Below, piece by piece: positions 1 to 7,592 of a stretch of DNA of 32,707 bases. The translations under genes were made by a program, and so were the position numbers. The first letter of the stretch is position 1. The number at the start of each line of letters is the position of its first letter. Under the pieces are notes generated by a model, which did not search any database, was not told the DNA's origin, and saw nothing but the letters and a program-made list of their open reading frames with translations. The DNA is from Syntrophaceae bacterium (GTDB lineage: Bacteria; Desulfobacterota; Syntrophia; Syntrophales; Smithellaceae), in contig PLMQ01000058.1 of NCBI GenBank assembly GCA_003142535.1, positions 1 through 32,707 on the forward strand, written 5' to 3'.

Positions 1-2
1 CT

Positions 3-221
3 TTACCTATATTTATACCCATTCCGATACTTCAGGCGCTCCTGGAAAAGGGCGCAGCATTGGGTACTGCGCTGGCATTTATGATGTCGATCATTGGGCT
101 TTCTCTGCCGGAAATGATCATTTTGCGAAAAGTTATCAAACTGCCGCTCATCATAATTTTCATCAGTATAGTAGCAGTGGGAATAATGATTGTCGGTTTT
201 CTATTTAATTTAATATTTTAA
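3..221 (+). CDS. Permease C-terminus (ArsP/DUF318-like), truncated by window edge
   Basis: This is the last 72 codons of a gene that begins before the window; it stops with TAA at 219-221. The visible tail is very hydrophobic, with two likely membrane segments separated by a short basic loop (LRKVIKLP), and it ends in GFLFNLIF. That pattern resembles the C-terminus of the predicted permease family DUF318/ArsP, which is often found in arsenic and thiol operons. The DGC-domain gene starts 23 bp downstream on the same strand, so the two are probably co-transcribed. The family call rests on a short fragment and on context: membrane protein is near certain, ArsP-like is likely, and the substrate is unknown. 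Confidence 0.6.
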   Translation, partial: LPIFIPIPILQALLEKGAALGTALAFMMSIIGLSLPEMIILRKVIKLPLIIIFISIVAVGIMIVGFLFNLIF

Positions 222-244
222 AATAATTCCAAAGGAGAAACATT

Positions 245-661
245 ATGGCTGATTGTTGTAAGGGAGAAACTAAATTAATTTATGCGTGTTCCGGCGCCGC
301 CGATGTCGGTGAGATCGCCGATAGGGTGGTACGAAAACTGCGTTCTGAAGGAGATTTTCTGATGACTTGTCTTGCTGGAGTTGGTGCCGGGTTATCGGGC
401 TATGTGCAATCGGCCAAAGGCGCCGATGCGAATATTACCATTGACGGTTGCCCCGTTGCCTGCGCTAGAAAAACTCTCGAGCGAATAGGTGTAACGCCGA
501 AGTCCTATATTTTAACGGAGCTGGGGCTGGTTAAAGGTAAAGCCGCCGTTTCAGAAAAAATTATTAATGAAATGTGCGAGAAAATAAAAAATACAAATGG
601 TTCCAAACCGGTAAAAGAAAAAATCATTTCCGGCGGATGCTCTTGTGGCGGAAAGTGTTGA
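245..661 (+). CDS. DGC-domain putative zinc-binding protein
   Basis: A 138-residue soluble protein rich in cysteine: CC at residues 4-5, further cysteines near 15 and 42, the family-defining Asp-Gly-Cys at about 67-69 followed by PVAC, and a C-terminal CSCGGKC. The DGC family (PF08859) is described only as putative zinc-binding. It frequently accompanies DUF318 permeases and arsenic genes. The start is supported by AAAGGAG eight bases upstream of ATG. It lies between the permease and an exported thioredoxin, so a role in metal/metalloid or persulfide handling is plausible, but that is inference. No signal peptide is visible. The stop is followed 7 bp later by the thioredoxin start. Confidence 0.8.
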   Translation: MADCCKGETKLIYACSGAADVGEIADRVVRKLRSEGDFLMTCLAGVGAGLSGYVQSAKGADANITIDGCPVACARKTLERIGVTPKSYILTELGLVKGKAAVSEKIINEMCEKIKNTNGSKPVKEKIISGGCSCGGKC

Positions 662-668
662 AAGTGAT

Positions 669-1094
669 ATGAAACTAAACTCCAAATTATTTATTATAAG
701 TTTAACGACGGCGATAATTTTTACGTTCCTTATACTGGTCACTGATCACCAAAATGCTTCTGCTCAAACAAAGAATAATAAAGAGATAAGCACAGAGGGA
801 AAAACCGCTGCGCCATTGGTAACTTTTGTCGAAATCGGCTCTATCAATTGCATCCCCTGTAAAGCTATGCAGCCCATTATGAAAGCAGTGGAAGAGGAAT
901 ATAAGGGGCAGGTGAAGATTGTCTTTCACGACGTCTGGACGGCAAAGGGTAAAGCTGATGCCCGCATATATAATATTAGAGTAATCCCCACACAGGTATT
1001 TCTGGATAAAAACGGCAAGGAATATTTCCGTCATGAGGGATATTTCCCGAAAGAGGAAGTGGTCAGGGTGGTAAAAATGCAAGGGGTCAAGTAA
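669..1094 (+). CDS. Exported thioredoxin-fold protein (CxxC = CIPC)
   Basis: A 141-residue protein when started at ATG 669. An earlier in-frame ATG at 645 lies inside the upstream gene and would add eight charged residues ahead of the signal sequence, so 669 is preferred. Residues 1-33 form a signal peptide or anchor: a basic start, a hydrophobic stretch, then a NASAQT cleavage-like site. The thioredoxin fold follows, with the active site CIPC near residue 61 and the cis-proline segment VIPTQ. It overlaps the next gene (CcdA-like) by 1 bp, TAATG, which implies translational coupling. The likely role is a periplasmic thiol-disulfide reductant that receives electrons through the CcdA-like protein. 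The protein it reduces cannot be read from the sequence. Confidence 0.85.
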   Translation: MKLNSKLFIISLTTAIIFTFLILVTDHQNASAQTKNNKEISTEGKTAAPLVTFVEIGSINCIPCKAMQPIMKAVEEEYKGQVKIVFHDVWTAKGKADARIYNIRVIPTQVFLDKNGKEYFRHEGYFPKEEVVRVVKMQGVK

Positions 1095-1801
1095 TGATCG
1101 TTGATCTCTTTACCTGGCTTTCAGGAACGCTGACGCAGTCACCAGAAATCGCGCTTATCGGCGCTTTCATCTGGGGCGTGCTTTCCGTCGCCCTTTCACC
1201 GTGCCACATTGCCTGTATTCCATTGATTGTCGGCTTTATTGACGGCCAGGGAAATATCAGTACAGGGCGGGCTTTTGTGCTTTCTTCTCTTTTCGGCCTC
1301 GGTATTCTGATAACGATGGGCATCATCGGCCTGATTACCGGTTTAATGGGACGGATGATCGGCGATATCGGCGGCTATGGTAACTACTTTGTGGCGGTCA
1401 TTTTCTTTCTTGTCGGCCTTAATCTACTCGGGGTTCTGCCGCTTCCTTTTATGGAAGGCGGAGCGAACCCGAAATATCAACGCAAAGGAATGCTGGCTGC
1501 TTTCATCTTGGGGCTATTATTCGGCATCGCGCTGGGTCCTTGCACGTTCGCTTATATGGCCACCATGCTGGGTGTTGTTTTCAGCATGGCATCCACCAAA
1601 CTTGTTTTTGCCATATCCCTGCTTCTGGCTTACGGTATCGGACATTGCGCAGTACTTGTTTTTGCAGGGACATTCACGGAAGTTGTTCAACACTATCTCC
1701 ACTGGAGCGAAAAATCCAAAGGCGCAATTATTTTGAAAAAAGTTTGCGGTATTCTCGTGATATTAGGCGGTATTGACTTAATTATACTAAATTTTATTTG
1801 A
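1094..1801 (+). CDS. CcdA/DsbD-like transmembrane thiol electron carrier
   Basis: A 235-residue integral membrane protein with about six hydrophobic segments, matching the size of CcdA-type proteins (the DsbD membrane domain). The two redox cysteine regions of the family are visible: SPCHIAC near residues 34-38 and GPCTFAYM near 150. Such proteins move reducing equivalents from cytoplasmic thioredoxin across the membrane to an exported thioredoxin-fold partner; the partner here is most likely the CIPC protein encoded directly upstream, whose stop overlaps this start. The gene ends with tandem TGA TGA codons, and arsC begins 13 bp later. A role in cytochrome c maturation is possible for the family, but no haem genes are nearby. 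Confidence 0.85.
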   Translation: MIVDLFTWLSGTLTQSPEIALIGAFIWGVLSVALSPCHIACIPLIVGFIDGQGNISTGRAFVLSSLFGLGILITMGIIGLITGLMGRMIGDIGGYGNYFVAVIFFLVGLNLLGVLPLPFMEGGANPKYQRKGMLAAFILGLLFGIALGPCTFAYMATMLGVVFSMASTKLVFAISLLLAYGIGHCAVLVFAGTFTEVVQHYLHWSEKSKGAIILKKVCGILVILGGIDLIILNFI

Positions 1802-1814
1802 TGACCTAAAGGTA

Positions 1815-2249
1815 ATGACGTTCATAAAAAAAAGAGTTCTGTTTTTATGCACAGCTAATTCCTGCCGCTCGCAGATGGCGGAAGGCATCGTCAACCATTT
1901 TCTGGGCGATAAGATTGAGGCATTTTCCGCAGGCACTGAAGCGACATATGTCAATCCCACTGCTATTGAGGTGATGAAAGAAATCGGCATTGATATTTCA
2001 AGGCATGAATCTAAAAATTTAATGGCATTCGATGGACAAAGTTTTGATTATGTCATCACGCTATGCGGCAATGCTAATGAAACCTGTCCGCTTTATATCG
2101 GCGGCGCGAAAAAAACGCATATCGGTTTTAACGATCCGGCCAAAGCCACAGGCACACAAGATGAGATTCTCAAAAAATTTCACCGCGTGCGCGATGAGAT
2201 TAAAGAAAAACTAACTGCCTTTTTTCAGACAGAGAAAATAATTAATTGA
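1815..2249 (+). CDS. arsC: Arsenate reductase, thioredoxin-coupled (LMW-PTP fold)
   Basis: A 144-residue protein with the low-molecular-weight phosphatase loop CTANSCR at residues 12-18 (C-x5-R) and two more cysteines, C84 and C91. This is the same spacing, offset by two, as the C10/C82/C89 relay of Staphylococcus aureus pI258 ArsC. A DP pair follows at about 107-108. The three-cysteine relay identifies a thioredoxin-regenerated enzyme rather than a simple tyrosine phosphatase: it reduces arsenate to arsenite in the cytoplasm, and the Acr3 pump encoded 10 bp downstream can then export the arsenite. Start ATG 1815 has AAAGG close upstream. No arsR-type repressor is visible in the window, so regulation probably lies before position 1. 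Confidence 0.93.
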   Translation: MTFIKKRVLFLCTANSCRSQMAEGIVNHFLGDKIEAFSAGTEATYVNPTAIEVMKEIGIDISRHESKNLMAFDGQSFDYVITLCGNANETCPLYIGGAKKTHIGFNDPAKATGTQDEILKKFHRVRDEIKEKLTAFFQTEKIIN

Positions 2250-2259
2250 GAGGGAATTT

Positions 2260-3315
2260 ATGTCGGAACATGTTGCCAGTAAATTGTCATTTTTGGATCG
2301 CTTTCTTACTTTGTGGATTTTTGCAGCCATGATTCTGGGTGTGGGGCTTGGCTATTTTATACCCGGCGTCGAGGCCTTTATTAATTCGTTTCAGGTGGGC
2401 ACAACCAATATACCCATTGCCGTAGGACTTATTTTGATGATGTATCCGCCATTCGCCAAGGTGAAATATGAGGATTTACCGCAAGTCTTTCGCAATGGAA
2501 AAGTTCTCGGCCTCTCCCTTGTGCAGAACTGGCTGATCGGACCTGTCTTGATGTTTATCCTGGCCATCGTTTTTTTGCCGGATAAACCTGATTACATGGT
2601 TGGCTTGATTATGATCGGTCTGGCGCGCTGCATCGCGATGGTTATTGTCTGGAATGAACTAGCCAAAGGCAATACAGAATACGCTGCCGGACTTGTTGCC
2701 TTCAACAGTATTTTTCAGGTTCTTTTTTATAGCGTCTATGCCTGGTTCTTTATTACCATCCTTCCGCCGCTCTTCGGACTTTCCGGAAGCATCGTGGATG
2801 TGAGTATCCAACAAATCGCTCAGAGTGTTTTTATTTACCTGGGGATTCCCTGCATTGCCGGCGCATTGACACGGCTCATTGGCGTAAAACTGAAGGGAAA
2901 ACAATGGTATCATGAGCGGTTTGTGCCCGTGATCAGCCCCCTGACCTTAATTGCTCTTCTTTTCACCATTGTCGTGATGTTCAGCCTGAAGGGCAATCTG
3001 ATTATTACACTGCCGCTGGATGTCGTGCGAATTGCAATTCCGTTGTTGATCTATTTTGTAGTCATGTTTCTGGTGTCGTTTTATATGGGCAAAAAACTGG
3101 GGGCGGACTATTCCAAAACGACAACATTAGCCTTTACCGCAGCCAGCAATAACTTTGAGTTGGCGATTGCTGTAGCTGTAGCCGTTTTCGGTATTAATTC
3201 CGGTGCTGCTTTCGCTGCTGTCATCGGTCCGCTTGTGGAAGTGCCGGTAATGATCGGACTGGTTACTGTGGCCTTGAAATTTCAAAAGAAATATTTTATA
3301 CCTATTGGGAGGTGA
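2260..3315 (+). CDS. acr3: Arsenite efflux permease Acr3
   Basis: A 351-residue, ten-segment membrane protein typical in length for the Acr3 (BASS superfamily) arsenite exporter. It begins with the family-like [12 protein letters not shown] and contains the conserved [13 protein letters not shown] segment near 126-139, whose cysteine is functionally important in Acr3 proteins, and the later [10 protein letters not shown] segment near 294-303. It exports trivalent arsenite/antimonite using the proton gradient. Start ATG 2260 is preceded by GAGAGG. Its stop codon overlaps the strong ribosome-binding site (GGGAGGTG) of the next gene. Together with arsC it forms a complete arsenate-to-arsenite detoxification pair. 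Confidence 0.95.
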   Translation: MSEHVASKLSFLDRFLTLWIFAAMILGVGLGYFIPGVEAFINSFQVGTTNIPIAVGLILMMYPPFAKVKYEDLPQVFRNGKVLGLSLVQNWLIGPVLMFILAIVFLPDKPDYMVGLIMIGLARCIAMVIVWNELAKGNTEYAAGLVAFNSIFQVLFYSVYAWFFITILPPLFGLSGSIVDVSIQQIAQSVFIYLGIPCIAGALTRLIGVKLKGKQWYHERFVPVISPLTLIALLFTIVVMFSLKGNLIITLPLDVVRIAIPLLIYFVVMFLVSFYMGKKLGADYSKTTTLAFTAASNNFELAIAVAVAVFGINSGAAFAAVIGPLVEVPVMIGLVTVALKFQKKYFIPIGR

Positions 3316-3321
3316 AAAATA

Positions 3322-4368
3322 TTGAAGATAACAGAGGGCCTCAAAAAATATAGAAACGCGATAACCATAATTCTCGCGCTGGCGGGCATTGCCCTGATGT
3401 TTTATTACGATTACTGCGATACGGCGTGCAGTTACCTCAAAGGCGATATCTTGGGGATTGACCTCAAATGGTTTGGCAGCGCCTATATGGCAGCGATTAT
3501 CGCGTTTGCCGCTTTTAAACAGACGCCGTTTGTGCGGGCACTTCTGGCAGCAGGTCTCGGCGTGGAAGTCCATTTATATGCCTTTCAAGTACAAAATGAT
3601 GTTTATTGCCCGTTTTGTCTGGCGTTTTCCGTGATGGTCATTTTGGCTTTCATAATTAATTACGAAGTCCCATCTGCCTGGTTTGATAACCGGCGCAGGA
3701 TGTGGCTCTATTTTCTTGGAGAGGTGAATTTTCCTATGTTTAAGATTCATAAGTTGCCGTTACTCGTTGTCAGCATTGTTGGATATCTTGTCATCGCGTT
3801 TACCTTTTCCGGTTCTGTTACGCCTGCCTACGGACAGGGCACAACCTATAGCGTTCCGTCACTGGGCAAGGGAACTTACGAGGTTATATTATTTACGGAT
3901 TATTTCTGCCCGCCCTGCAAGCGCATTGACGCAAAGGCTGAACCGGTTATGAAGGAACTGCTGGCATCGGGAAAAGTAAAGATTACTTTTGTCGATGTGC
4001 CATTTTCACCCGCCACGCCGATGTATGCAAAATATTACCTTTATGCCGTGAATGCCGGTGCTAACGCCAAAGAGATTTTGAGAATCCGCGCAGCTTTGTT
4101 TTCCGCGGCCCAGGTTAATAATATCCAGAAAGAGAATGTCATGCTGGGCTATCTGTCTGAACAGAAGATCGCCTGGAAACCCTATGATGAAAAGTCTGTC
4201 TTCCAGCAGTTTAGCCGGATTATCAAGGAAAATAGCGTCAATCAAACCCCTACCTGCGTCATCAAGTATTCCGCGACAAATATAAAAAAATACGTTGGTG
4301 ATGATGAAATTTGGGATGGACTGACAAAATTAAAATCATATATAAGAGGAGGTCAACATGACCGATAA
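3322..4368 (+). CDS. VKOR-DsbA fusion: membrane disulfide-forming oxidoreductase
   Basis: A 348-residue fusion. Residues 1-115 form a vitamin-K-epoxide-reductase-like membrane domain with both cysteine pairs (C32/C36 in YCDTACS; C96/C99 in YCPFC). After another membrane segment (about 145-165), residues 180-345 are a DsbA/thioredoxin-like domain with active site CPPC at 196-199. Bacterial VKOR-Trx proteins reoxidise a thiol oxidase using quinone and so introduce disulfides into exported proteins. Translation probably starts at TTG 3322, eight bases after GGAGGT; no better ATG lies near. Its 3' end overlaps the next gene by 11 bp. Its presence beside a reducing CcdA/thioredoxin pair is notable: both directions of periplasmic thiol chemistry are encoded in one operon. 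Confidence 0.88.
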   Translation: MKITEGLKKYRNAITIILALAGIALMFYYDYCDTACSYLKGDILGIDLKWFGSAYMAAIIAFAAFKQTPFVRALLAAGLGVEVHLYAFQVQNDVYCPFCLAFSVMVILAFIINYEVPSAWFDNRRRMWLYFLGEVNFPMFKIHKLPLLVVSIVGYLVIAFTFSGSVTPAYGQGTTYSVPSLGKGTYEVILFTDYFCPPCKRIDAKAEPVMKELLASGKVKITFVDVPFSPATPMYAKYYLYAVNAGANAKEILRIRAALFSAAQVNNIQKENVMLGYLSEQKIAWKPYDEKSVFQQFSRIIKENSVNQTPTCVIKYSATNIKKYVGDDEIWDGLTKLKSYIRGGQHDR

Positions 4369-4648
4369 ACCTGATCCACAGCAACCCCAGCCAATCAAAA
4401 TCAATACCAGCGATGAGATATCCAGAGGCAGATACAGCAATTTAATGTTAGCATCGCATAGCCCGGATGAGTTCATGCTGGACTGGCTTTTGAACTCACC
4501 CAATGGTCCCCATCTTGTCGCGCGGGTAATTTTGAGCCCGGCCAATATGAAGAGAACAATCGAAACACTGAAGATCAGTTTAAAGCAGTATGAGGATAAA
4601 TTCGGCACAGTAAAATTGATTGAGCCGGAGGAACAGAAGGTTCATTAG
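4358..4648 (+). CDS. DUF3467 family protein
   Basis: A 96-residue soluble protein with a proline/glutamine-rich start followed by the DUF3467 (PF11950) pattern: a GRYSNL segment near 25-30, HSPDEFMLDWL near 35-45, a P-x-LVARVILSP strand, and a C-terminal helix ending YEDKFG. The family function is unknown. The gene overlaps the VKOR-DsbA gene by 11 bp and uses AGGAGG inside that gene as its ribosome-binding site, so it belongs to the arsenic/thiol operon and is its last member. Its stop codon's final base begins a perfect inverted repeat. Confidence 0.85.
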   Translation: MTDKPDPQQPQPIKINTSDEISRGRYSNLMLASHSPDEFMLDWLLNSPNGPHLVARVILSPANMKRTIETLKISLKQYEDKFGTVKLIEPEEQKVH

Positions 4649-4686
4649 CATCATGACGGAGCAATCAGTTTGCTCCGTCATGATGC
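4648..4686 (+). terminator. Perfect 17-bp hairpin at end of arsenic operon
   Basis: Two perfectly complementary 17-nt arms (4648-4664 and 4670-4686) flank a 5-nt loop. The first base of the stem is the last base of the DUF3467 stop codon. No long T-run follows, so this is either a weak intrinsic terminator or a stability/processing hairpin that closes the operon transcript. Confidence 0.6.
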
Positions 4687-4723
4687 GGCTGGTTTCATAC
4701 CCGTGATTATGCAGGCGGCAATT

Positions 4724-4879
4724 TTATCTAAAACTATAATTGCCTGCGCCGAAAATTCCGAGTATCCCGACGATAATTAAATAAATGGCCACAATAAAGT
4801 TCAGAAACTTGGGTACGATGAGAATGACAATACCGGCGATAAGCGCCAACACTGGTCCGATAGTAAGATGTAGATTCAT
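4724..4879 (-). CDS. DUF3096 small membrane protein
   Basis: A 51-residue hydrophobic protein. The start chosen is ATG at 4879 (MNLHLTIGP), preceded by AGGATAAAG; a longer reading to 4936 adds a charged stretch not expected in the family. The sequence has two transmembrane segments, about 5-22 and 25-43, with a short VPKFLNF connection, matching DUF3096 (PF11295) in length and pattern. Function is unknown. It lies convergent to the arsenic operon and is a stand-alone gene. Confidence 0.8.
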   Translation of the reverse strand: MNLHLTIGPVLALIAGIVILIVPKFLNFIVAIYLIIVGILGIFGAGNYSFR

Positions 4880-5036
4880 AACTTTATCCTTTCTTAAGAA
4901 AAAATCTGGTAATCCTTTCTTACGGCAAAGTTCCAATAAAATTTGCTGGAGACTTAGCCACCTTTTAACCGCTTGCTCTAAAAATATATTTCACTTACTT
5001 TAATACAGAGCCTAAATAATTACCATGCTTTTTATC

Positions 5037-5100
5037 GTGAAACTCCAATTACGCAAGTGAAGCGCAGCGGAATTGGCAAGTTGAATCCGCCTAGGCGGAC
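5037..5100. repeat. Dispersed repeat R3, copy A
   Basis: Ends GTGAAACTCCAATT and GGAATTGGCAAGTTG (to 5083), followed by GAATCCGCC and a GTCCGCC-type palindrome to 5100. Reverse-complemented, the same blocks occur in copy B (20646-20775), and the ends occur in copies C (22974-23054) and D (32541-32702). Similarity to copy B continues past 5100 as far as the last codons of the aldehyde oxidoreductase gene. Confidence 0.75.
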
Positions 5101-5113
5101 GCAGCGGAGGGGT

Positions 5114-7312
5114 TCATCCCCGTGGTTGCCCGTTCATTGCAATTATTCTTGTCCTCGTTTCCGCATTCAGAAAATTCCACAAGCCGATTTGTTGGAGGGT
5201 AGCGATGGTTGGAATCCCCGCGGAAGTCCAGCCGCGTTCCTGATAATACACAGAAATCAATTGGCGCAGTTGTTCTTTTCTGTGCTTCATCAGGATTTCG
5301 CGTTTGTCGGCGGTTTTCATATCCCTGATCTCAAAGAGGGATTTATCAAGGATTTTTACAAGTTCCTGGTCATTATAATCCTTTTCGGCTTCGTAGAGGG
5401 TATCATCGCTGGGGCCAATAGCCCTGTCCGGAATCCAGTCGTGTTCGCCGGTCGCGTTCTCATAAACCATGACATTCATTACCCGCTGCAAATTGATATC
5501 CCGATCTGTCTGCTCGAATATCTGCTCCCAGGTCATATTTGTGCCCAGCATTCCGTTATAAAAATCAGCGTAGATTTCCTGCGAGGCGGGGTTAATATAA
5601 ATATCCGTATCTTTACGTTTTTCGGAATCAGGATTGAAAACATCCACCCAGGGCAGTTTGCACAAGCCCAGATTGTCATTGCCCAAACGGACGCGCGGAT
5701 AGGTGATTAATGCTTTAGCGCGTGCAGCAAAGTTTGGAAACGCGCCCAGCAAATCTACTTTGATGAGCCAGGCGGCGGCGTGATGCGCCCCGATATCGCT
5801 CGCTGCCGCGTAAGATGCCTGCATGGACAAAGAACGGTGTGTTCGGTAAAGAGAAAAGGGAAGCCCTTTGGTCTGCATGGCAAATTGTTCGAGCTCCTTT
5901 TGGGGATTGGGTTTACCCGTTCTTGATGCATAAATAGCTGCGATCCAGGCGATCAACTCGATCATGCCCTTGCCGAATACTTCGGCCAGCGCAGTTTCTT
6001 TGCGGGCAATTTGATGGATAAAGTTAAGAGCGGCCTTTTCATCTCCCCAGTTGAGCGTAAATCCGTCCGTATCTTCGGCAATCAGGTATCCTCTCTGATA
6101 GCATTCCATCAAAAAGGCCATCATCACGGCGGTAGTGATAGTATCAATGCCGTAATTATCACAATGCCAGTTGGCTTCCATGATAAATTCGGGATGCCAC
6201 ACACCGAGGTTAGAGCCGAAACCGGCGGCTGTTTCATACTCAGGGCCATCCACCCATACCTTTTTTCCGCTATGCTCACCAGAGGTCAATGTTACCCAGC
6301 CGCCTTTAGTGCAACGCAGATTACAGCCGGGGAAGCAGCCATCCATGCCGCGATGGTCAAAAAGATGCTCGGCGTAAAATTTGCCGCAGATATTTTCCGC
6401 CCGCGGATCAGATCCCAGCTGATAATTTTTTACCGGCAGCGATTGGTATGTATCTTTATTCATAAAAGCGATCAGCCCTGCCGAACCTTTACGGGACATT
6501 TTGAGCGATTGCGGGTCAACCTCCTTCACGATCTTGTGGAGCTTCAATCCCGCTTGTTTTACTTTCTCCCAATCCGCCGCTCCATAAGGATTGTCGCCAT
6601 GCGGATATTGCGCCAGGACAACTATAGCCCGAATGTTCTTATGCATCATGACGGAGCCCAGGCCCGTGCGTCCGGCCTGCTTGGTCCGAAAAAGTCCTTT
6701 TGTTGTTTCATCAACTGGTTTGGTGGCATCGAAATAATGACTGTTGATGCATCCATAGGTCGTGTTTGCCGCGCCGATACCTGTCGTCAGAAAGACGATA
6801 TCCTTTTTTTCATGGCCGGCCTTTACAAATTGCTCAACAATTGCATGCTCCAGATTGAAGACCTGATCAATAGCCGGAGCATCCGTTATGGATATTTCAC
6901 CCCGGAAAGCATCAATGATAATCATGACATCTTTTTCAGCAATGCCCGATATCTCCAGTGCATCGAAACCGGCGTATTTGAGGTAAGCGCCGAAATGACC
7001 ACCAAAATTGGAGACACCCGGAATGTGGGTGAGCGGGGATAAAGAAATAGCCATGCATTTGCTTGTTCCCGGGAATTGCGGAACGCCGCCGAGAGGACCC
7101 GGTGCAAAAATCAGCGGGTTTTCCGGAGCGTAGGCGGTTGTTGTAGCGGTTATTCTCTGGTGCAGCAGATAGAGCCCCAAGCCCCTGCCGCCGATAAAAA
7201 AATCCCGAATCTGCGGGTTAAGCGGATTGATGGCAATAGCGTTTTTCCCAACATCTATCGTCAGAATGTGATTAGCATATCCATGATTAAGCGGTGTCTT
7301 CGTATACTTCAT
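5114..7312 (-). CDS. Aldehyde:ferredoxin oxidoreductase (tungsten/molybdopterin family)
   Basis: A 732-residue enzyme of the AOR family, somewhat longer than classical archaeal AOR (about 600). Visible features are the N-terminal GGRGLG (41-46), AGRTGLGSVMM (213-223), the [4Fe-4S] cysteines C326, C330 and C334 (spacing x3-x3) with a fourth at C551 (LGLCKLPW), GPEYET at 356-361 and DNYGIDT near 385-391. These enzymes hold a tungsten or molybdenum bis-pyranopterin and interconvert aldehydes and carboxylic acids with ferredoxin. The substrate cannot be read. Start ATG 7312 has CAGG about 10 bases upstream. A TTGACG-17-TATACT promoter lies about 65 bp upstream (7378-7406). The stop codon lies in sequence similar to repeat R3. 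Confidence 0.92.
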   Translation of the reverse strand: MKYTKTPLNHGYANHILTIDVGKNAIAINPLNPQIRDFFIGGRGLGLYLLHQRITATTTAYAPENPLIFAPGPLGGVPQFPGTSKCMAISLSPLTHIPGVSNFGGHFGAYLKYAGFDALEISGIAEKDVMIIIDAFRGEISITDAPAIDQVFNLEHAIVEQFVKAGHEKKDIVFLTTGIGAANTTYGCINSHYFDATKPVDETTKGLFRTKQAGRTGLGSVMMHKNIRAIVVLAQYPHGDNPYGAADWEKVKQAGLKLHKIVKEVDPQSLKMSRKGSAGLIAFMNKDTYQSLPVKNYQLGSDPRAENICGKFYAEHLFDHRGMDGCFPGCNLRCTKGGWVTLTSGEHSGKKVWVDGPEYETAAGFGSNLGVWHPEFIMEANWHCDNYGIDTITTAVMMAFLMECYQRGYLIAEDTDGFTLNWGDEKAALNFIHQIARKETALAEVFGKGMIELIAWIAAIYASRTGKPNPQKELEQFAMQTKGLPFSLYRTHRSLSMQASYAAASDIGAHHAAAWLIKVDLLGAFPNFAARAKALITYPRVRLGNDNLGLCKLPWVDVFNPDSEKRKDTDIYINPASQEIYADFYNGMLGTNMTWEQIFEQTDRDINLQRVMNVMVYENATGEHDWIPDRAIGPSDDTLYEAEKDYNDQELVKILDKSLFEIRDMKTADKREILMKHRKEQLRQLISVYYQERGWTSAGIPTIATLQQIGLWNFLNAETRTRIIAMNGQPRG

Positions 7313-7377
7313 TAGTGAAACCTGTTTTCTTTTCCTTCCAGCTTTTTAGTTTGTATTAGATTGCTATGTGGGCATGG

Positions 7378-7406
7378 AGTATAAAAGGAATAGGGCTATG
7401 CGTCAA
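7378..7406 (-). promoter_or_regulatory. Promoter for the AOR gene, duplicated block
   Basis: On the - strand: TTGACG (7406-7401), 17-nt spacer, TATACT (7383-7378). This is close to the sigma-70 consensus. The same pair with the same 17-nt spacing occurs at 12232-12260 and 13637-13665, always just downstream of an acyltransferase copy. This one is about 65 bp upstream of the AOR start and points into it. Confidence 0.75.
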
Positions 7407-7433
7407 TAAAATAATAAGCGCAGAAGAACAAAA

Positions 7434-7588
7434 GAAGACCTTTGTAAAACGACTCTGTTCGTCATACCGGCGAAAGCCGGTATCCAGGCATCGTCCCGGC
7501 GAAGGCTGGGGACCATAATATTGATAATGCTGGATTGACCCTGAAGGGCAAAGAGCCGGTATTCACCGGAATGACAAAATTAAGTATA
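7434..7588. repeat. Dispersed repeat R1, copy 1 (inserted in acyltransferase 3' flank)
   Basis: Begins with ACCTTTGTAAAACG, continues with GTCATACCGGCGAAAGCCGG and ends near GGTATTCACCGGAATGAC. It matches the palindromic repeat at 25042-25171. The flanks of the sister acyltransferase copies (12260-12290 and 13665-13695) join directly without this segment. The right end is degenerate: no matching terminal repeat is obvious after 7577. Confidence 0.75.
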
Positions 7589-7592
7589 ACAC

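Noticed and set aside
645-669. Earlier start for the exported thioredoxin
   Set aside because: It lies within the upstream gene, adds charged residues before the signal peptide and has no ribosome site; ATG 669 fits better.
5057-5710. 217-codon + strand frame starting in repeat R3
   Set aside because: It runs antisense to the C-terminal third of the oxidoreductase and begins in a repeat; no protein family pattern.
6011-7042. 343-codon open frame on the + strand inside the aldehyde oxidoreductase gene
   Set aside because: It lies antisense to a gene with clear family motifs throughout and shows no recognisable domain of its own.
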